DNA from: Euptelea pleiosperma | Lineage: Eukaryota; Streptophyta; Magnoliopsida; Ranunculales; Eupteleaceae | DNA length: 64,000 nucleotides | Direction: 5' to 3' | Assembly (NCBI GenBank): GCA_035048495.1 | Contig: CM068547.1 | Location: 20,219,913 to 20,283,912 of the forward strand | Shown: in pieces, positions 32,796 to 45,440 of the stretch | How positions within the stretch are numbered: the stretch's first letter is position 1 | How the letters are laid out: each line of letters begins with the position of its first letter | Translations under genes and position numbers: made by a program | The notes under the pieces: model-generated | The model's database searches: none | What the model saw: only the letters and a program-made list of their open reading frames with translations | What the model was told of the DNA's origin: nothing

Positions 32796-34667
32796 AACTT
32801 GGGTGGTGGGCTTGTCGGACTGGTTTAATTTGTGGTGGCTGGCAGTGGTGTTTATTGAAGAATGGGCTGAGAGATAGGTGTTGCTGTCCAAAAGAGGAGC
32901 GGCTGGTTCCGGAGATGAGATCGCTACCCAGACCGTGGAAAGGATGTTCTTCACGGAGTTTCTTTGAACACCAACCGTTGGAGAACACCACCAATGAAGG
33001 AGAGTGTTTGGCTGGCGGCTCGGAGCGATAGGAGAGAAGGGCGGTCTGCAACTTGTTGTGCCGGCCAGCAGCTATGCTGTGAGGAGGATGAAGTGAGGGA
33101 GATCGCCCAACGGCTTTTGAGGGACCGTCCTTGCAGCCCGTTCTTCTTTGCTGGAGGAGGTGTTAACGTTACAGGAAAGCAACTGAGTTGCGGGTTGCAC
33201 CGGAAGAGATGGAGTTCAGGGCGCAGGAGCACGTGGAAGAAGCGGTGTGGATGGCAGTCGCGCAGAGGCGGCCGGAGAAGGGTGCTGCGGCGTTCAGGCG
33301 GTGGAGTGTTGCAGCGGCCGGAGAAGACGCACGCAGGTGGTGTTGCGTGGGCAGCAACCGAAGTTGCAATAGCTTGGAAACCCATTGTTGGGTTCTGTGG
33401 AGGTGCTGGCTATCCAACAGGGTCAAAAGAGATGGAGAGAAGAGGGGTAAAACAAGGTAGAAGATGGCCGGAGTTCTGCAACTCCGGCAAGAGACAATGA
33501 CGAAGAAGAAGGTGAAGAAGATGGAAAAATTGTCAAAAACCGAGGAGAAAGAGGGGGCAAGAGCGTTTTGGGAGAGAAAGGAGGGGATTAAAGGAGGATT
33601 AGGGTTTGGAAATTAGGGTTCGTCCCCCTCCTTCCCCCTTTTAAAGCTTCCCTATTTCCTTTAATGGAAATAGGGGGTTTTTGAAAATAAAAAAATAAGA
33701 AAAATATTTTTTTTTTTTTTTTTTAAGTAAAACACTACTTTTTTATGGGGAATCTCCCCAATTAGTGGACCCCCTATTTAATTAAAATTATTTTGAAATT
33801 CACGGGGTCTACTAACTGGTCGGACAGCGGGTCGATGAAGATGGGCCCGGCTACTGGCCCGCATGGATTGATGATGTCTATCGTCTCACAAGATGATGTG
33901 ACAGACAGTCTGATGGCGATCGGATGGATGGTGACTTGATTGGGACCCAGATTAGTAGATCGATGGATTTAGAGAGATCCAACGGTCCGATTGAAGATCC
34001 AACGGTCAGAAAGCTAAGGGAGATGAGATAGAGCTGATGGGCAGGAGTTCTGGGGTTAGGTCAGTAGATTCGAGGACCGAGAGATGAAGAGAGAGAGAGA
34101 ATAAGGAGAGATGAGAGAGAAAGTATCAGAAAATAGAGAGAAAAGCACTGGCGGAGGGTCTGGAACCCTGGTCTTCACTGTGACCATCCTCACGCTTCTC
34201 CAGTAGAGTCGACCATCATTCTTTGCTGACTCATGTGGCTTTAAACGCTTTGGTCCGTCTCTTGGTCATTGGCTCTCCTACTCTCTTCGTTCTTTGGGCC
34301 GACTTTTTGGTCCTCTTATTCAGCCCATATTTGGCCCATATCTTCTAGTCATAGTATGTGGGCTTGTTAAGCTTTGATAATGGGCTTTCATGATCGATTT
34401 GGGCCCACAAGTCTCGAGAATCGTCCCATCGGAATTTCCTGCGATAGAAGAAGCGCGTAATGAGACTTTATCAGAACGGCTTAATATTTAGACTTCCGAA
34501 AATGTGTTTAATGCATGCAAATATACCATTTCGTCCAGAAAAGTGTGTTCTACGCAACAGAAGAGACTCTTAAGTAGAAAAGTAGGTAAATAGAGTATTT
34601 TACGTAGGAGAATGCAATAACGCTAAAAGGATAATTGCTTAAAATAAGTACTTTTGAGCGAATATCA
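32796..34667 (-). repeat. Solo LTR S, promoter/U3-side part
   Basis: Continues S after E2. It has a GCCGGAGTT/AACTCCGGC hairpin (33467-33488), a CCCTATTTCC...GGAAATAGGG palindrome with one mismatch (about 33647-33672), a T run (about 33707-33724), the TGGGGA/TCCCCA stem near 33756, inverted GATCCAACGGTC units near 33975-34010, and the LTR start complement ending at 34667. Confidence 0.85.
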
Positions 34668-34672
34668 GGCCC

Positions 34673-35501
34673 TCAAGGACTAATGAAGTCTATCATCTCA
34701 TAAGATGATATGACGGGTGATTTGCTGATGATCAGACTGAAGATGACTGGATCAGGATCCAGATTGGCAGGCCAACGGATTTAGAGAGATCCGACGGTCT
34801 GATGGACGATCCAACGGTCCGATGGAAGATCCAATGGTCTGATAGCTCAGGGAGATGGGCCAAAGCCAACGGGCAGGAGTTTTGGGGTAGGTCAGTAGAT
34901 CCGAGGACCGAGAGATAAGAGAGAGAGAGTAAGGAGATATGAGAGAGAAAATTAGGGGGAGGAGAGAGAAAATATCAGAAAATGGAGATAAGAGTATTGG
35001 CAGAAGGTCTCACTGTGACCATCCTCACACTTCTCCAGTAGAGTAGACCATCATTCCTTGTTGATTCATGTGGCTTTAAACACTTTGGTCCGTCTCTTGG
35101 TCATTGGCTCTCCTACTCTCTTCGTTCTTTGGGACGACTCTTTGGTCCTCTTATTCAGCCCATATTTGGCCCAAATCTTCTAATCATAGCCTGTGGGCTC
35201 TTTAAGCTTTAATAATGGGCTTTCATGATCGATTTTGGCCTGCAAGTCTCGAGAATCATCCAATCGGGGTTTTCTACGACAGAAAAAGCGCTAATGAGAC
35301 TTAATCAGAACGACTTTATATCTAGATTTCCGAAAATATATTTAATGCATGCAAATATACCATTTCATCCAGAAAAGTCTGTTCTACGCAACAGAATAGA
35401 CTCTTACGTAGAAAGATAGATAAATAGAGCATTTTACGTAGGAGAGTACGATAACGCTAAGAGGATAATTGCTTAAAATAAGCACTTTTGAGCGAATATC
35501 A
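34673..35501 (-). repeat. E3 3' LTR, part 2 (U3)
   Basis: Resumes the E3 3' LTR after S. It holds GATCCAACGGTC-type units near 34807-34832 and ends with the complement of TGATATTCGCTC at 35501. Frames read here are not coding. Confidence 0.8.
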
Positions 35502-35513
35502 CAACCCCCAACC
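35502..35513 (-). other. E3 polypurine tract
   Basis: CAACCCCCAACC on the plus strand is the complement of the GGTTGGGGGTTG tract used by E1, E2 and E4, and it abuts the 3' LTR of E3. Confidence 0.8.
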
Positions 35514-36336
35514 AGCATATTGCCAATCCTTGGCAATTAGTGCGAAATAAATGAGCTTAAAAAGACTCTGCACATGCTGCATACTATTTCATATCAGCTC
35601 AGGGAAAACATCGTTCATCAAATTATCGAATGGATGTAAAAACCGTTATAGGCTAGCAAAGAGTTGGGAAGTTTTGGCAGGACTACAGACCGATAATCAT
35701 GACCCAGAATAGTCAGACTCTGCGTGTGTGTGTGCTTAACATTCTCATCATCTTGCAGTAAAGATTTCTAGATCACCTATAAGTTTGTATGCCTTGACCC
35801 CAAATCTCATTTGTAAAACTCTCAGAAATGAATCACTCAGGAATGCTTTTCTTCTTTTCTCTCAATTTATATGTGAGGAGATGTGTTGATATATGAAAGC
35901 AAAGATCTCACATATGTATTATTTGAAGGAAGGACATCTTTAACAGAAGAAGATCTCATGATTGGAATATCAATTCACTCGGGAACGTCATATCAAACTC
36001 TATAGCTTCTCTTTCTCCAATCTCCACATTTTATGATTGTGCTATCCTAGAATCAAGTAGGACTTTCCTAGGTTGTAACGAGGCTTAGGTCAGGTGTAGA
36101 AAAATAAGGGAATACAGGATTTAAAAGTTTTGAGAGGATATCTCTATTTTCTTGTATTTTTCCTGCGAGTGTAACACCATTTCTTTTCATTTTCCATCTT
36201 TCGTATTTTTCTCTTTTTCTCGATATTTTTGAGATTGTTCAATTTTTCAGCTCTTTTTCATACTTTCTTTCCATATTTTGTTTTGAAACTGAGTGACTCT
36301 ACAATCTTGCTGACACCTAAGGTGGAACGGAGACTA
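35514..36336 (-). other. E3 non-coding 3' region, shortened
   Basis: Corresponds to the distal part of the E1 3' region (the block before the polypurine tract and the purine-rich remnant). It lacks about 1.1 kb present in E1, E2 and E4: the hairpin after the stop, both polypurine look-alikes and the A run. E3 either lost this segment or predates its arrival. No gene seen. Confidence 0.65.
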
Positions 36337-38753
36337 TTATCCTATCCCTTGTCTAGGTATACCTGTGTAGAATAGGTCTTTCTCAGTATAGACTGAGAGA
36401 AGGACAGTAGGCTCTCTAAGCAGACCCCCAAAAACATTTAGTTCAGCGGGAAGGGATCGAAGCTTCTCAGTAAAGACTGAGAGGAGAGTAATAGTGAGTT
36501 CTCTGACCGTGGTTAGCAGAGCCGCAAACTCACGGAGTTTAGCGGGAAGGTATCTGAATGGAACAGACTCCTACAGATCAGTAAAAGCATAATTGTTTGA
36601 CTTTGAGATGAAGTCAGCTGCAAAGTGTTCTTGACACTGGGATAATTTTTCCTCTTGAGAGTCCTAAATCAGATTCTCCATGACATATGGTTCATCGACA
36701 TAGGGAAGCAGATGAAAACTGTTGACTTCTTCCTCGAGGTGTCCTAATGTGATAGGGATGTTCCAATCCCTACACTCAATATGTTCATCCTCGGTGAGGA
36801 ACGGTAGGTCCAGGACAGCTGGAGTCTCATATTCTAGAGATGGCTCAATGGTAGGAATGTCTACCTCCAGTGCAGAGGCAGAATCATGATAGATAGAGAT
36901 GGACATGGGTATCTCTGTGCTCGGTTCTGAAGTGGCTGCATGTAAGGGCACCAGAAATGGATACTCTGGGTCATCACTCTTGTGGCACACTCCAGTGGAG
37001 GTCAGGAACGTTAGATCTAGGACAGTTAGGCTCCTACGATCTAGACGCAGCTCAGTGTCAGGAATATCGCCTCCCTATTCTAAGGCAGCAGAGGTATAGT
37101 GAAGAAGAGACTTCTCTGAGAGAGGTGCAGGATTTGGTACTTGTAAGGACACCGAAAATGGATACACTGGCTCCTCAATAATCTGGTTTGATCTAGGAAT
37201 GGGAACAATTTCTATGTCTTCTTCGCAATTCTGGTATTGGATCCAAGGTAGCGAATCCTCCTCATAGATGGTGGTCATGTCATTCCACTCTGGATAAGCA
37301 TTAGGTTGACCAGGGTAGTTGACTTCCACACTCTCAAACTCTAATTGACCTAGACGATGGTCCAACCTCTCCATGAAATGTTATTGTTGGATGATATACT
37401 GAGAGAGAAGATCTTCTAGACCGGGTGTAACAACAGAATGTGGCGGTTCAGCTAAGGGAAGCCGTGGTGCCAACTCTTGATAGTAGTCCAAAGGATTATG
37501 ACGATGGTAGGCCGGTAATGAGTCCGAGACTGGCTGCTTACTCTGGTAATCCTGATGGGTCCACTGTTGACCAAAATATTCAGTCTGTAGATCTGGCTGG
37601 TACTACGACTGCGAGAATTGCCAGTCATACTCTCCATTGCGTTGATGAAACCCGGAAGGATAATTATCCTGCGGAAGTGGTTGCTGGAGAAAAGGCTATC
37701 CCAATCAAAGCTATGGTGACTCCTATTGGCCGGATAATAAGTGTTATCATAGGAAGTCTGCATTGGAGATTGAAATGTACTGAAAGTACAGACATCTTTC
37801 TCGACAAGAGGGTAATATCCTACAGACTGAGAATTGTGCACAGGTTGCTGGACCGAGACAGCAAGGACGGAGACCGACTTGGTAAGTTCCTGAATTAGGG
37901 ATTGTAGCTCGGGGTCACCCTTTGCCTCACATCCCATAGAAGTCCGTTGGACTGGAGTGTTACTACTGCACACATAATTTGTATTCCAATGTTGGGAGTT
38001 TTCACCTAGGTCTCATAAGAAAATGTAGGCTTCTGTTGGAGTCTTGTGCATGAATCTGCCTTGTCACATCAACTCTAGTAGAGTTCGAGACTCATCAGTG
38101 AGTCCTTTATAGAACATGTGGACTAGACTCCCCTTATCAAAATTATGATGGGGACATTTAGTGAGAGTGTCTTGGAACCTGTCCCATGCTTCATGGAATC
38201 TCTCATTCGACCTTTGTCGGAAGTCTTGAATGATCTGCTTCATCTCGTTTGTCCTTGACATGGGGTAAAATTTGAATACAAACTTTCGAGCTAGTTCGTC
38301 CCATGTGGTAATCTAATTCTCGGGCAAAGAATAAAACCAATCAACGGCTCTATCTTTCAGAGAGAATGGGAAAAGTCTCAATTTGACACTCTCGTCATCA
38401 AGGTATTGAAGTTTGAAGAGATTGTAGATGTTCAGAAACTGCCTTAGATGAGTGTACGGGTTGTCTCTTGGAAGACCATGAAAGGTAGGCAACAATTGTA
38501 CTATGTGCAGTTGGATTTTGAACTAAACCGCCGTCGTGGGTGGAAGTACAATACAAGTGGGTGGGTTTACAGAGATAGACGCATACATTTCAATGAGAGG
38601 TCGTTCAGCCGCCAATTAGACCAAGGTAGTTTCTCTGGGAGAGGAGGGGAGGGTAAGAGATAGAGTAGGCAAAGCGACTGGTGAAGAATCTAAAACGTTG
38701 GACTGACTCTCAGATCGAATCAATCTTCGGTTGGATCGGGTCCAGACGGGCAT
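36337..38753 (-). pseudogene. Degraded gag-derived gene of E3, Gag core still present, no pol
   Basis: Read on the minus strand from ATG at 38753 (MPVW..., as in E1) to a stop at 36337-36339 (the same RQG(I)G end as E2 and E4). The Gag core is recognisable in two open pieces (38313-38495 and 38064-38261) with [16 protein letters not shown] and [11 protein letters not shown]. It is followed by the Gag-tail region without the zinc knuckle (37452-37973), the linker (37075-37374), a protease-derived piece with CRDWNIP (36664-36990), and two C-terminal repeat units ending near 36360. Several stops and frameshifts break it. No RT, RNase H or integrase sequence is found between these blocks. It looks like a halfway stage between E1 and the E2/E4 form. 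Confidence 0.8.
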
Positions 38754-40463
38754 ATGCTTGAAAAAGTAAGCCGTAAACATGGCAAAAAGTTGCCAAAGGA
38801 GAACACTAACCTGAAGTAGATTATATGATGCACAAGGAGCAAACATGATAACCCTATTTCTAAAACACTCAGGATATTTGTAAGGGATTTATCTTGTTAG
38901 TTTGTGGGCTAGGGTATATTATGACAGTGGGCGGACCACTGGTTTATCTTATTACCCATCGGACTAACTATTTGCACTCATGGGTTCTCACCAGGCTACA
39001 CTCTTCAGAGCGAATCCTTTAGTACTAACTCTAGTCAACAACATGGCAATCCGAAGCCTAGACAGACATGCGGCACAATGCCAGGCTTAAATACGTCCCA
39101 GACTAACCGGATTGGTCAAGTGTTTAAAAAGAGTGTTCCTTCAGGTTAAGCTAGGGTTGGTGCGTGTTCCTAGTCCACACGCAACTAACCGTCGAATAGT
39201 CCAAGATGCCACGTTGAGCTCAGTGTACTTGAGTAATAGGGACTTATGGGTGTGTTAGACAACAGGGACCCGCGCTCGTGGTCTTATTTCGATTGGATGT
39301 TAAGCGGGTTCGCTTTGTGTGGATTTTTCCTCAAACACCGGGCTAATTGGCTCTACTTCTTGATTCTTTTTAATTAAATGGAGCCTTGGGATCAAATCAG
39401 TTGGAATGATGAGGTGGGTGATGAAATCCCACTAGTTTCAATTTTGGAGCTGGGTTTGCTCTCTTAGAGTTGATTGATTAACGGCCACGCCACGCAAGTC
39501 GAATAATATGTATGCGAAAGCAAATAGACATGCGGCAATGAGTCACCCAATAACATCGTATCGCACTCAAAGCGAGGATAGGGACTTACCTCCCTTGGGC
39601 CACGCCACGGGGTCACCTCCGTGAGCTAGGGAGGGGTATCCTAATGGGCTTGGGCCCGACTTCACCTCTTTGAGCTTTCGCTCCCTACCCACACTAGATC
39701 GTGTTTCTGTAGAAAAGCTAGATCGCACGGTCTAGGTATTTGGGATTCTATTTGGAAGATCCTTGCCTTTCTAGGGTTCACTGAACAAGCACTGGATTCA
39801 GGCAAGTTTTTGAATTATTTTCCAAATTCGAGATGGGTTAAAATTTAAGAATTCCCAGATTGAAAAATACCTAGATTGGAAAGTTTCCCGAACTGTGGAG
39901 ATCTTCCGAGAAAGATTTGATTGCGAGATCCCTTACAATTTTGGGAAATTTCCCAAAATTGAAATTCTGCTAGATTTAGGGTGTTTCCTTTTGCCGACTT
40001 TTCCAAATTCGGAAGATTTTTAAAGATAGAAATTCTTATAAAGATGAAACTTCTTAGAGGGGAAACCCTAATTGAGCAAAGTTTCAAGATTTTGGAATCT
40101 TTCCAAAAATTGCAAATCCTTGATTGGTGATTTTTAAAAATCTGCAGAATATAAAACCTTAATTTTTTTTGAATTTTGATTTTTTGATTTTTTTGTATTT
40201 TCCACTTAATCTAGGGTTTCTAAAAACCCTAGAACAAGATTTAGCAGTTATTTGGAAAGTAGTAAAAGTCCAAAATTATTACAACTTTGCACTCGGCCTT
40301 CCGAGGCATTAAAAATAGTAATTTAAAAGACTGCAAAAATTGCTAAAAATCAAAAATAGAAAGTTTCCCGAAATGATCGGGCTGTCCAAATTGAGCAGCT
40401 TTCCGCTTCAGCAACCTTCCAATTCCATCTTTACGTCCTTTTTCGTACTCCTGTAAACCCGAG
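38754..40463 (-). other. E3 untranslated leader
   Basis: A mutated minus-strand counterpart of the E1 leader, with the CTCGG/CCGAG hairpin near 40290. The GAG|GTAAG donor of the candidate intron is visible near 39590, but the T-rich acceptor is changed. No gene. Confidence 0.75.
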
Positions 40464-40477
40464 CGGCAATGGTGCCA
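40464..40477 (-). other. E3 primer binding site
   Basis: On the minus strand TGGCACCATTGCCG, a decayed form of the TGGCGCCGCTGCCG site of E1, E2 and E4, two bases from the LTR. Confidence 0.7.
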
Positions 40478-40479
40478 TT

Positions 40480-41095
40480 TGAAAGTAGGGTTTTTCCGCG
40501 TCGTTGGATACGGAAACCCTATAGTCAACACATTTGTAAATTATCCGAGATTTCCTACAACATTAAGCGATTCTTTGCACAGTGGAAGTACGTCGGATGT
40601 CGATCCACACTTGGGGTTTGTTCATGCAAATAAGAACATAAAATGATGGGTTTTGGCTTGAAATTGTGCGAAGAGGTGAGAGTGGTGGAGAAATCATGGT
40701 TTTAAAACATTCTTCAAGATTGAGAGATTCATTATAACTATTCAACAATAAAAAATAATTAATCTATAAAATTACGAAAACAAACTCCATTCATTAATTA
40801 AAATTTTCCAATAGCAATAGAAGAAATTACATTATAATAAAATAACTAGAAAGCAATCTTTGGACAGAGAAACTAGTAGAAGGAGAAAGTCTATCCTAGA
40901 GAGAGAAGGTGATCCTAGAAGGGTCTAGAGAGAGAGAGAGAGTTGAAGAAGTACTTTGGACTAACTGAGAGTTGCATTTGGCCAACGATGAGAGTATGTG
41001 GAGAAGGTGATGGTTGAGGTTTTGCAAATTCGGCCAAGTATCAAAATGACCCTCCTTCTGTTTTCTCCTCCTTTCTTTTCTTCTCTCTTCTCTTT

Positions 41096-41130
<35 letters not shown>

Positions 41131-43178
41131 CAAGTAGAAGAGAGAAAATGACTTGCAAGAGATGGAGATGTGGGGGGAGTGGCTGGCGGTGTGAAGTGGT
41201 GCAGCAAAGTGGAAGGAGGGGTGCAATCAATTGGAGGCAGCACCATGTGATGGGGAGATCAGATCAAGCTGCCACGGTGGAGGTGATGGAAGGTAACACG
41301 CACCAAAGGAGGAGAACGTTGCCGGAAATAGTTGAAGACGCCCAACCTGTCAACGGTGAAGACATGCACAGGGGGCGTTGCTGCCCGAAAATGATGAAGG
41401 TCCAAGGTGTTGCAGATGGCAAGAAGGAGATGGAGCCGCTGGTTCTATCGATTACACCTGCACTGGCTTCAATGGAGATCGCCGGAGTTGCAGGTATGCA
41501 GCTTCGGCCAGTAAAAGATGCAGCTAGCGTGAAGAAGAGGCTGGGAGAAGGACTGTCGCTTAAAGGAGCAGCAGCAACAAGCCACCGCCTCCTCTCCTTT
41601 CTTCTTCTCCTCCCTTCTTCCCTTCTTTTTCTTTTCTTTTCTTTTCTTTTGCCGCTTTTAACGGCTTGGGAGATGGGCATGGGCAGCTTGGGTTTAGATG
41701 GAGGGGAGTCATGGAGAGGAGAATGGAGTGGACGGCTGGGGTTTGTTTTCTTTTCCAGAGAAAATGTGGAGAGAGAAGGTCGGTCGGAGTTGCAAACAGT
41801 AACTCTGGTGGTGGCTTTTGAGAAGGAGACGGTGGTGGAAGACGATTTGGGCAGCAACCAAAGTTGCAATAATGGGGAACCCACTGTTGGGTTCTGATGG
41901 AAGGTATAATGGCTGCTAGTGGTGGAGAGAAAGGGGAAAAAAAACGGACGGCCGGAGTTGCGCCCTCCGATGAGGACGTGAAAAGAGAAGACGAAGAAGA
42001 TAAAGAAGAAAGTGAAGAAGAAGGGAAATGGGACAAAAAAAGTGGGGAATGATGAGAAGAGGGTTTTGGGGAATGAGAGGGGAAGAAAGTAAAGGGATTA
42101 GGGTTCCAACAAACCCTTCTCTTCCCCTTAAAAAGCTTTTCTATTTCCTTTAATGGAAATAGGGAATTTTTCGAAAGTAAAAAATAAGAAAAATATATAT
42201 GTATATATATATATTTTTTTAAACCCTTTCTTTGGGGGATTTCCCCATTTAGTGGACCCCCCTTTTTATTTTTAAAAATTAATTTAAAGCATGTTAAAAT
42301 CGCGGGGTCCACTAAATGGTCGGGCCGCGGGTCGATGATGATGGGCCCGGCTGCTGGCCCTCAAGGACTAATGAAGTCTATCGTCTCATAAGATGATATG
42401 ATGTGTGATTTGCTGATGATCAGACTGAAGATGACTGGATCCGGATCCAGATTGGCAGGCCAACGGTTTAGAGAGATTCGACAATCTGATGGACGATCCA
42501 ACGGTCCGATAGCTCAGGGAGATGGGCCAGAGCCAACGGATAGGAGTTCTAGGGTTAGGTCAGTAGATTCGAGGACTGAGAGATGAAGAGAGAGAAAGGA
42601 GAGATGAGAGAGAAAATTAGGAGGAGGAGAGAAAATATCAGAAAATGGAGATAAAAGTATTGGCAGAGGGTCTGGAACCCTGGTCTTCACTGTGACCATC
42701 CTCACACTTCTCCAGTAGAGTAGACCATCATTCCTTGTTGATTCATATGGCTTTAAACACTTTGGTCCGTCTCTTGGTCATTGGCTCTCCTGCTCTCTTC
42801 GTTCTTTGGGCCGGCTCTTTGGTCTTCTTATTCAACCCATATTTGGCCCATATCTTCTAATCATAGCCTGTGGGCTCTTTAAGCTTTGACAATGGGCTTT
42901 CATGATCGATTTTGGCCTGCAAGTCTCGAGAATCATCCAATCGGGGTTTCTTACGATAGAAAAAGCGCTAATGAGACTTAATCTGAACGACTTTATATCT
43001 AGACTTCCGAAAATGTGTTTAACGCATGCAAATATACCATTTCGCCCAGAAAAGTGTGTTCTACGCAACAGAATAGACTCTTACGTAGAAAATTAGATAA
43101 ATAGAGCATTTTACGTAGGAGAGTGCGATAACGCTAAGAGGATATTTGCTTAAAATAAGCACTTTTGAGCGAATTTCA
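40480..43178 (-). repeat. E3 5' LTR
   Basis: 2699 bp with the same layout as the E3 3' LTR: U5 end at 40480, T run (41098-41126), a GGAGTTGCAGG half hairpin near 41484, a CTATTTCC...GGAAATAG palindrome near 42140, and the U3 end at 43178. The antisense frame at 40998-41897 runs through homopolymers and is not a gene. Confidence 0.85.
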
Positions 43179-44664
43179 TAATAGAATGGCTTTTGATTTG
43201 TTCCCTACACATTCTACTAACAATACATACCATGTAATATCATCGGCAGTCAATAAATCATTAAAATGCAGTGAGTTAATTATGCACATCACAAGTAGAG
43301 AAATTGAGAAATAATGCAAAAATTTTCTCTCCCTAAATTTCTCTTCCCTATCTCATGCATCAACTTATTTTTACCTCTATGATTTTCTTTCCCCCTTTTT
43401 GTCACAGATTGACAAAGGTACATAAATATAAGTAAATAATAGACATGCAATGAATGTCATCATGAAGAATAAGTGCATATATACATATCCAACCATAATA
43501 AAGTTAATTAACAGTAATCATCAAATTATAGTAGATCTTGACAAAAGGTTGAACCTTGGAGATTCGTGACATGAATATCAATTAAGATGAATTTATTTCT
43601 AAAAAAAAATATATTGAAACTTGGTTGATTAATACTGACTAAGAGTGACGCAAAATACAGAACTTAAGTAAGTTATAATTCTAACTCGTTCATGAGATAG
43701 ATATAATTTTGTATTCGTCAGTTAGTCCAAAAATACTAAGTCAATGAAAGTAATAAAATCATTGCACTTGAGAACCAGTAGTAGATAACATGCTGACATC
43801 ATAATCGACACAAGATAAGATAAATAATTTCAATAATATTCCAGAAATCAAATTCTAGAAATCCTAGAGGTATCCTGTATCCAGATATGAAATCTTCATT
43901 AAAGCTATTAAGGGTTCTCACATACACTCATGTATACGGGTATTTATTGATGGATAAGAATTTTTCTAGCAAATTGGCTATCTTTTACACCCTTTTTATT
44001 CACTTTGAATATAGGTAGCTTTCACTCTCCATGTAGGTAGCTCTTTTTTGCAGCAATGATAATCAGATTTCAATTTCAAACAAGGCCATACAGATGGCTT
44101 TCACTTTAATTTTTGTGGAGGTAGCTGTTTCCTTAGAATAACTTTCATTGGAAAGCAAACAGTCGACTATAGTGCAGTTTTGAAATCAACTGAAGGCATG
44201 AACACTGCTAATTTGAAGTCATATCTAGTAGAGGTTTATTCCTTATTCCTGAAATAGCACTAGAAATAATACTAAAATCATATCTATTCCTGAAGAAAAA
44301 TCAATCAGTGTGTAGTGTGTAAAACATACGTTTGCAAGAGATAATTTTATCCACTGAGAAAAGGTAGGAACACTACTAGAAATAATGCTAATTTGAAGTC
44401 ATATCTAATAGAGGTTTATTCTTTATTCCTGAAATAGTACTAGAAATAATACTGAAATCATATCTATTCCTGAAGAAAAATCAATCAGTGTATAGTGTGT
44501 GAAACATACGTTTGCAAGAGATAATTTTATCTACTGACAGAGAAAAGGTATAATGGATGATCTTGATAGAACCTATGTCAAGCCTGAATTTAGATCATTC
44601 AAAATCAGTTCTAATCAACCAAATTAATATGAAAGCAAAGAAAACATAAACACAAAATACAAGA
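43179..44664 (-). mobile_element. C internal 3' region, non-coding
   Basis: AT-rich sequence between the RNase H end of C and the E3 insertion point. It contains a 180-bp tandem repeat and a CCCCCTTTTTGTCACAGATT stretch near 43392. No open frame of note. Some SIRE elements carry an envelope-like gene here; I see none. Confidence 0.65.
44207..44551 (-). repeat. 180-bp tandem duplication in C
   Basis: Two units begin GCTAATTTGAAGTCATATCT at 44207 and 44387 and run almost unchanged through AGAGATAATTTTATC. The second unit is slightly truncated. The few differences imply a duplication later than the pol decay or a homogenised pair. Confidence 0.75.
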
Positions 44665-45440
44665 TCAATCAATCAAACTAATACCGATAGATTTACGAAA
44701 AAATTCGAATCTAACGACATCAAGATGTTTTGTAAAAATATCCGCTAATTGATTTTCTGTTGCGACATGCTCCAAGGTGATAATTTTTTCTTCAACAAGA
44801 TCTCTAATAAAATGATGACGAATGTTCATATGCTTAGTTCTAGAATGTTGAACAGGGTTTTTTGATATATTTATAACACTCATATTATCACAAGTCATCA
44901 ATCCTTGATTGATCCCATAATACGTTAACATTGGCTTCATCCATAGCAGTTGAGTACAACAGTTTCCAGTTGCAATATACTCAGCTTCAGCAGTAGATAA
45001 AGAAATACAATTCTGTTTCTTACTTTGCCAACTAACTAGGCTATTACCAACATAAAAACACCCACCACTAGTACTTTTTTTATTATCAATATTTCTAGCC
45101 CAGTCAACATCAGAATAACCTGCAAGCACTACGGTAGTATCAAATAAATACCAGAGACCATATCCTACAGTTCCACTAACATACCTGATGATACGTTTGA
45201 CTGCAAGAATATGAGATTCTTTGGGATTAGCTTGAAATCTAGTACATGCACCCACATTGAAGGAAATATCAGACGACTAGTAGTGAGATATAGTAAGCTT
45301 CCAATCATGCTTCTATACAGAGTTTGATTAACATCCTTACATTTAATGTCTTCATTCAGCTTTGTAGTAGTACTCATAGGAGTACGATGATGTTTAGCTG
45401 ATTCCATACCAAATTTCTTAACTAGGTCTTTGTTATATTT
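44665..45440 (-). pseudogene. C pol remnant: RNase H and end of RT
   Basis: The frame at 44665-45255 gives a good copia RNase H: DVDWARNIDNKKSTSGG, then SKKQNCISLSTAEAEYIA, the SRTKHMNIRHHFIRD box, and the LADIFTKHLD end. This matches the SIRE/Maximus lineage. The overlapping frame 45165-45407 carries the preceding YRSMIGSLLYLT motif, offset by a frameshift. The domain order is intact but the polyprotein is not continuous. Confidence 0.8.

Larger units (their letters stand above)
20323..34667 (-). mobile_element. S: solo Athila-type LTR, interrupted by E2
   Basis: A complete minus-strand LTR of about 2943 bp (20323-21393 plus 32796-34667). It is flanked by perfect 5-bp duplications GGCCC at 20318-20322 and 34668-34672, and no internal region is attached. 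This is the footprint of recombination between the two LTRs of a former full element. It lies in the 3' LTR of E3. Confidence 0.88.
18453..43178 (-). mobile_element. E3: old non-autonomous Athila-type element (minus strand), split by S and E2
   Basis: 5' LTR at 40480-43178 (2699 bp). 3' LTR at 18453-20322 plus 34673-35501, also 2699 bp once S is removed. Primer site 40464-40477, polypurine tract 35502-35513. Target duplications are TAATG (18448-18452) and TAATA (43179-43183), one mismatch. The LTR ends differ at several percent of positions, so E3 is clearly older than E1, E2 and E4. It has a gag-derived frame but no RT, RNase H or integrase. Confidence 0.85.

Noticed and set aside
40998..41897. 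299-codon plus-strand frame (also 19092-19805)
   Set aside because: Antisense to minus-strand LTRs, runs through a poly-T tract (poly-Phe), and differs between the two LTR copies of E3 by frame-changing indels.
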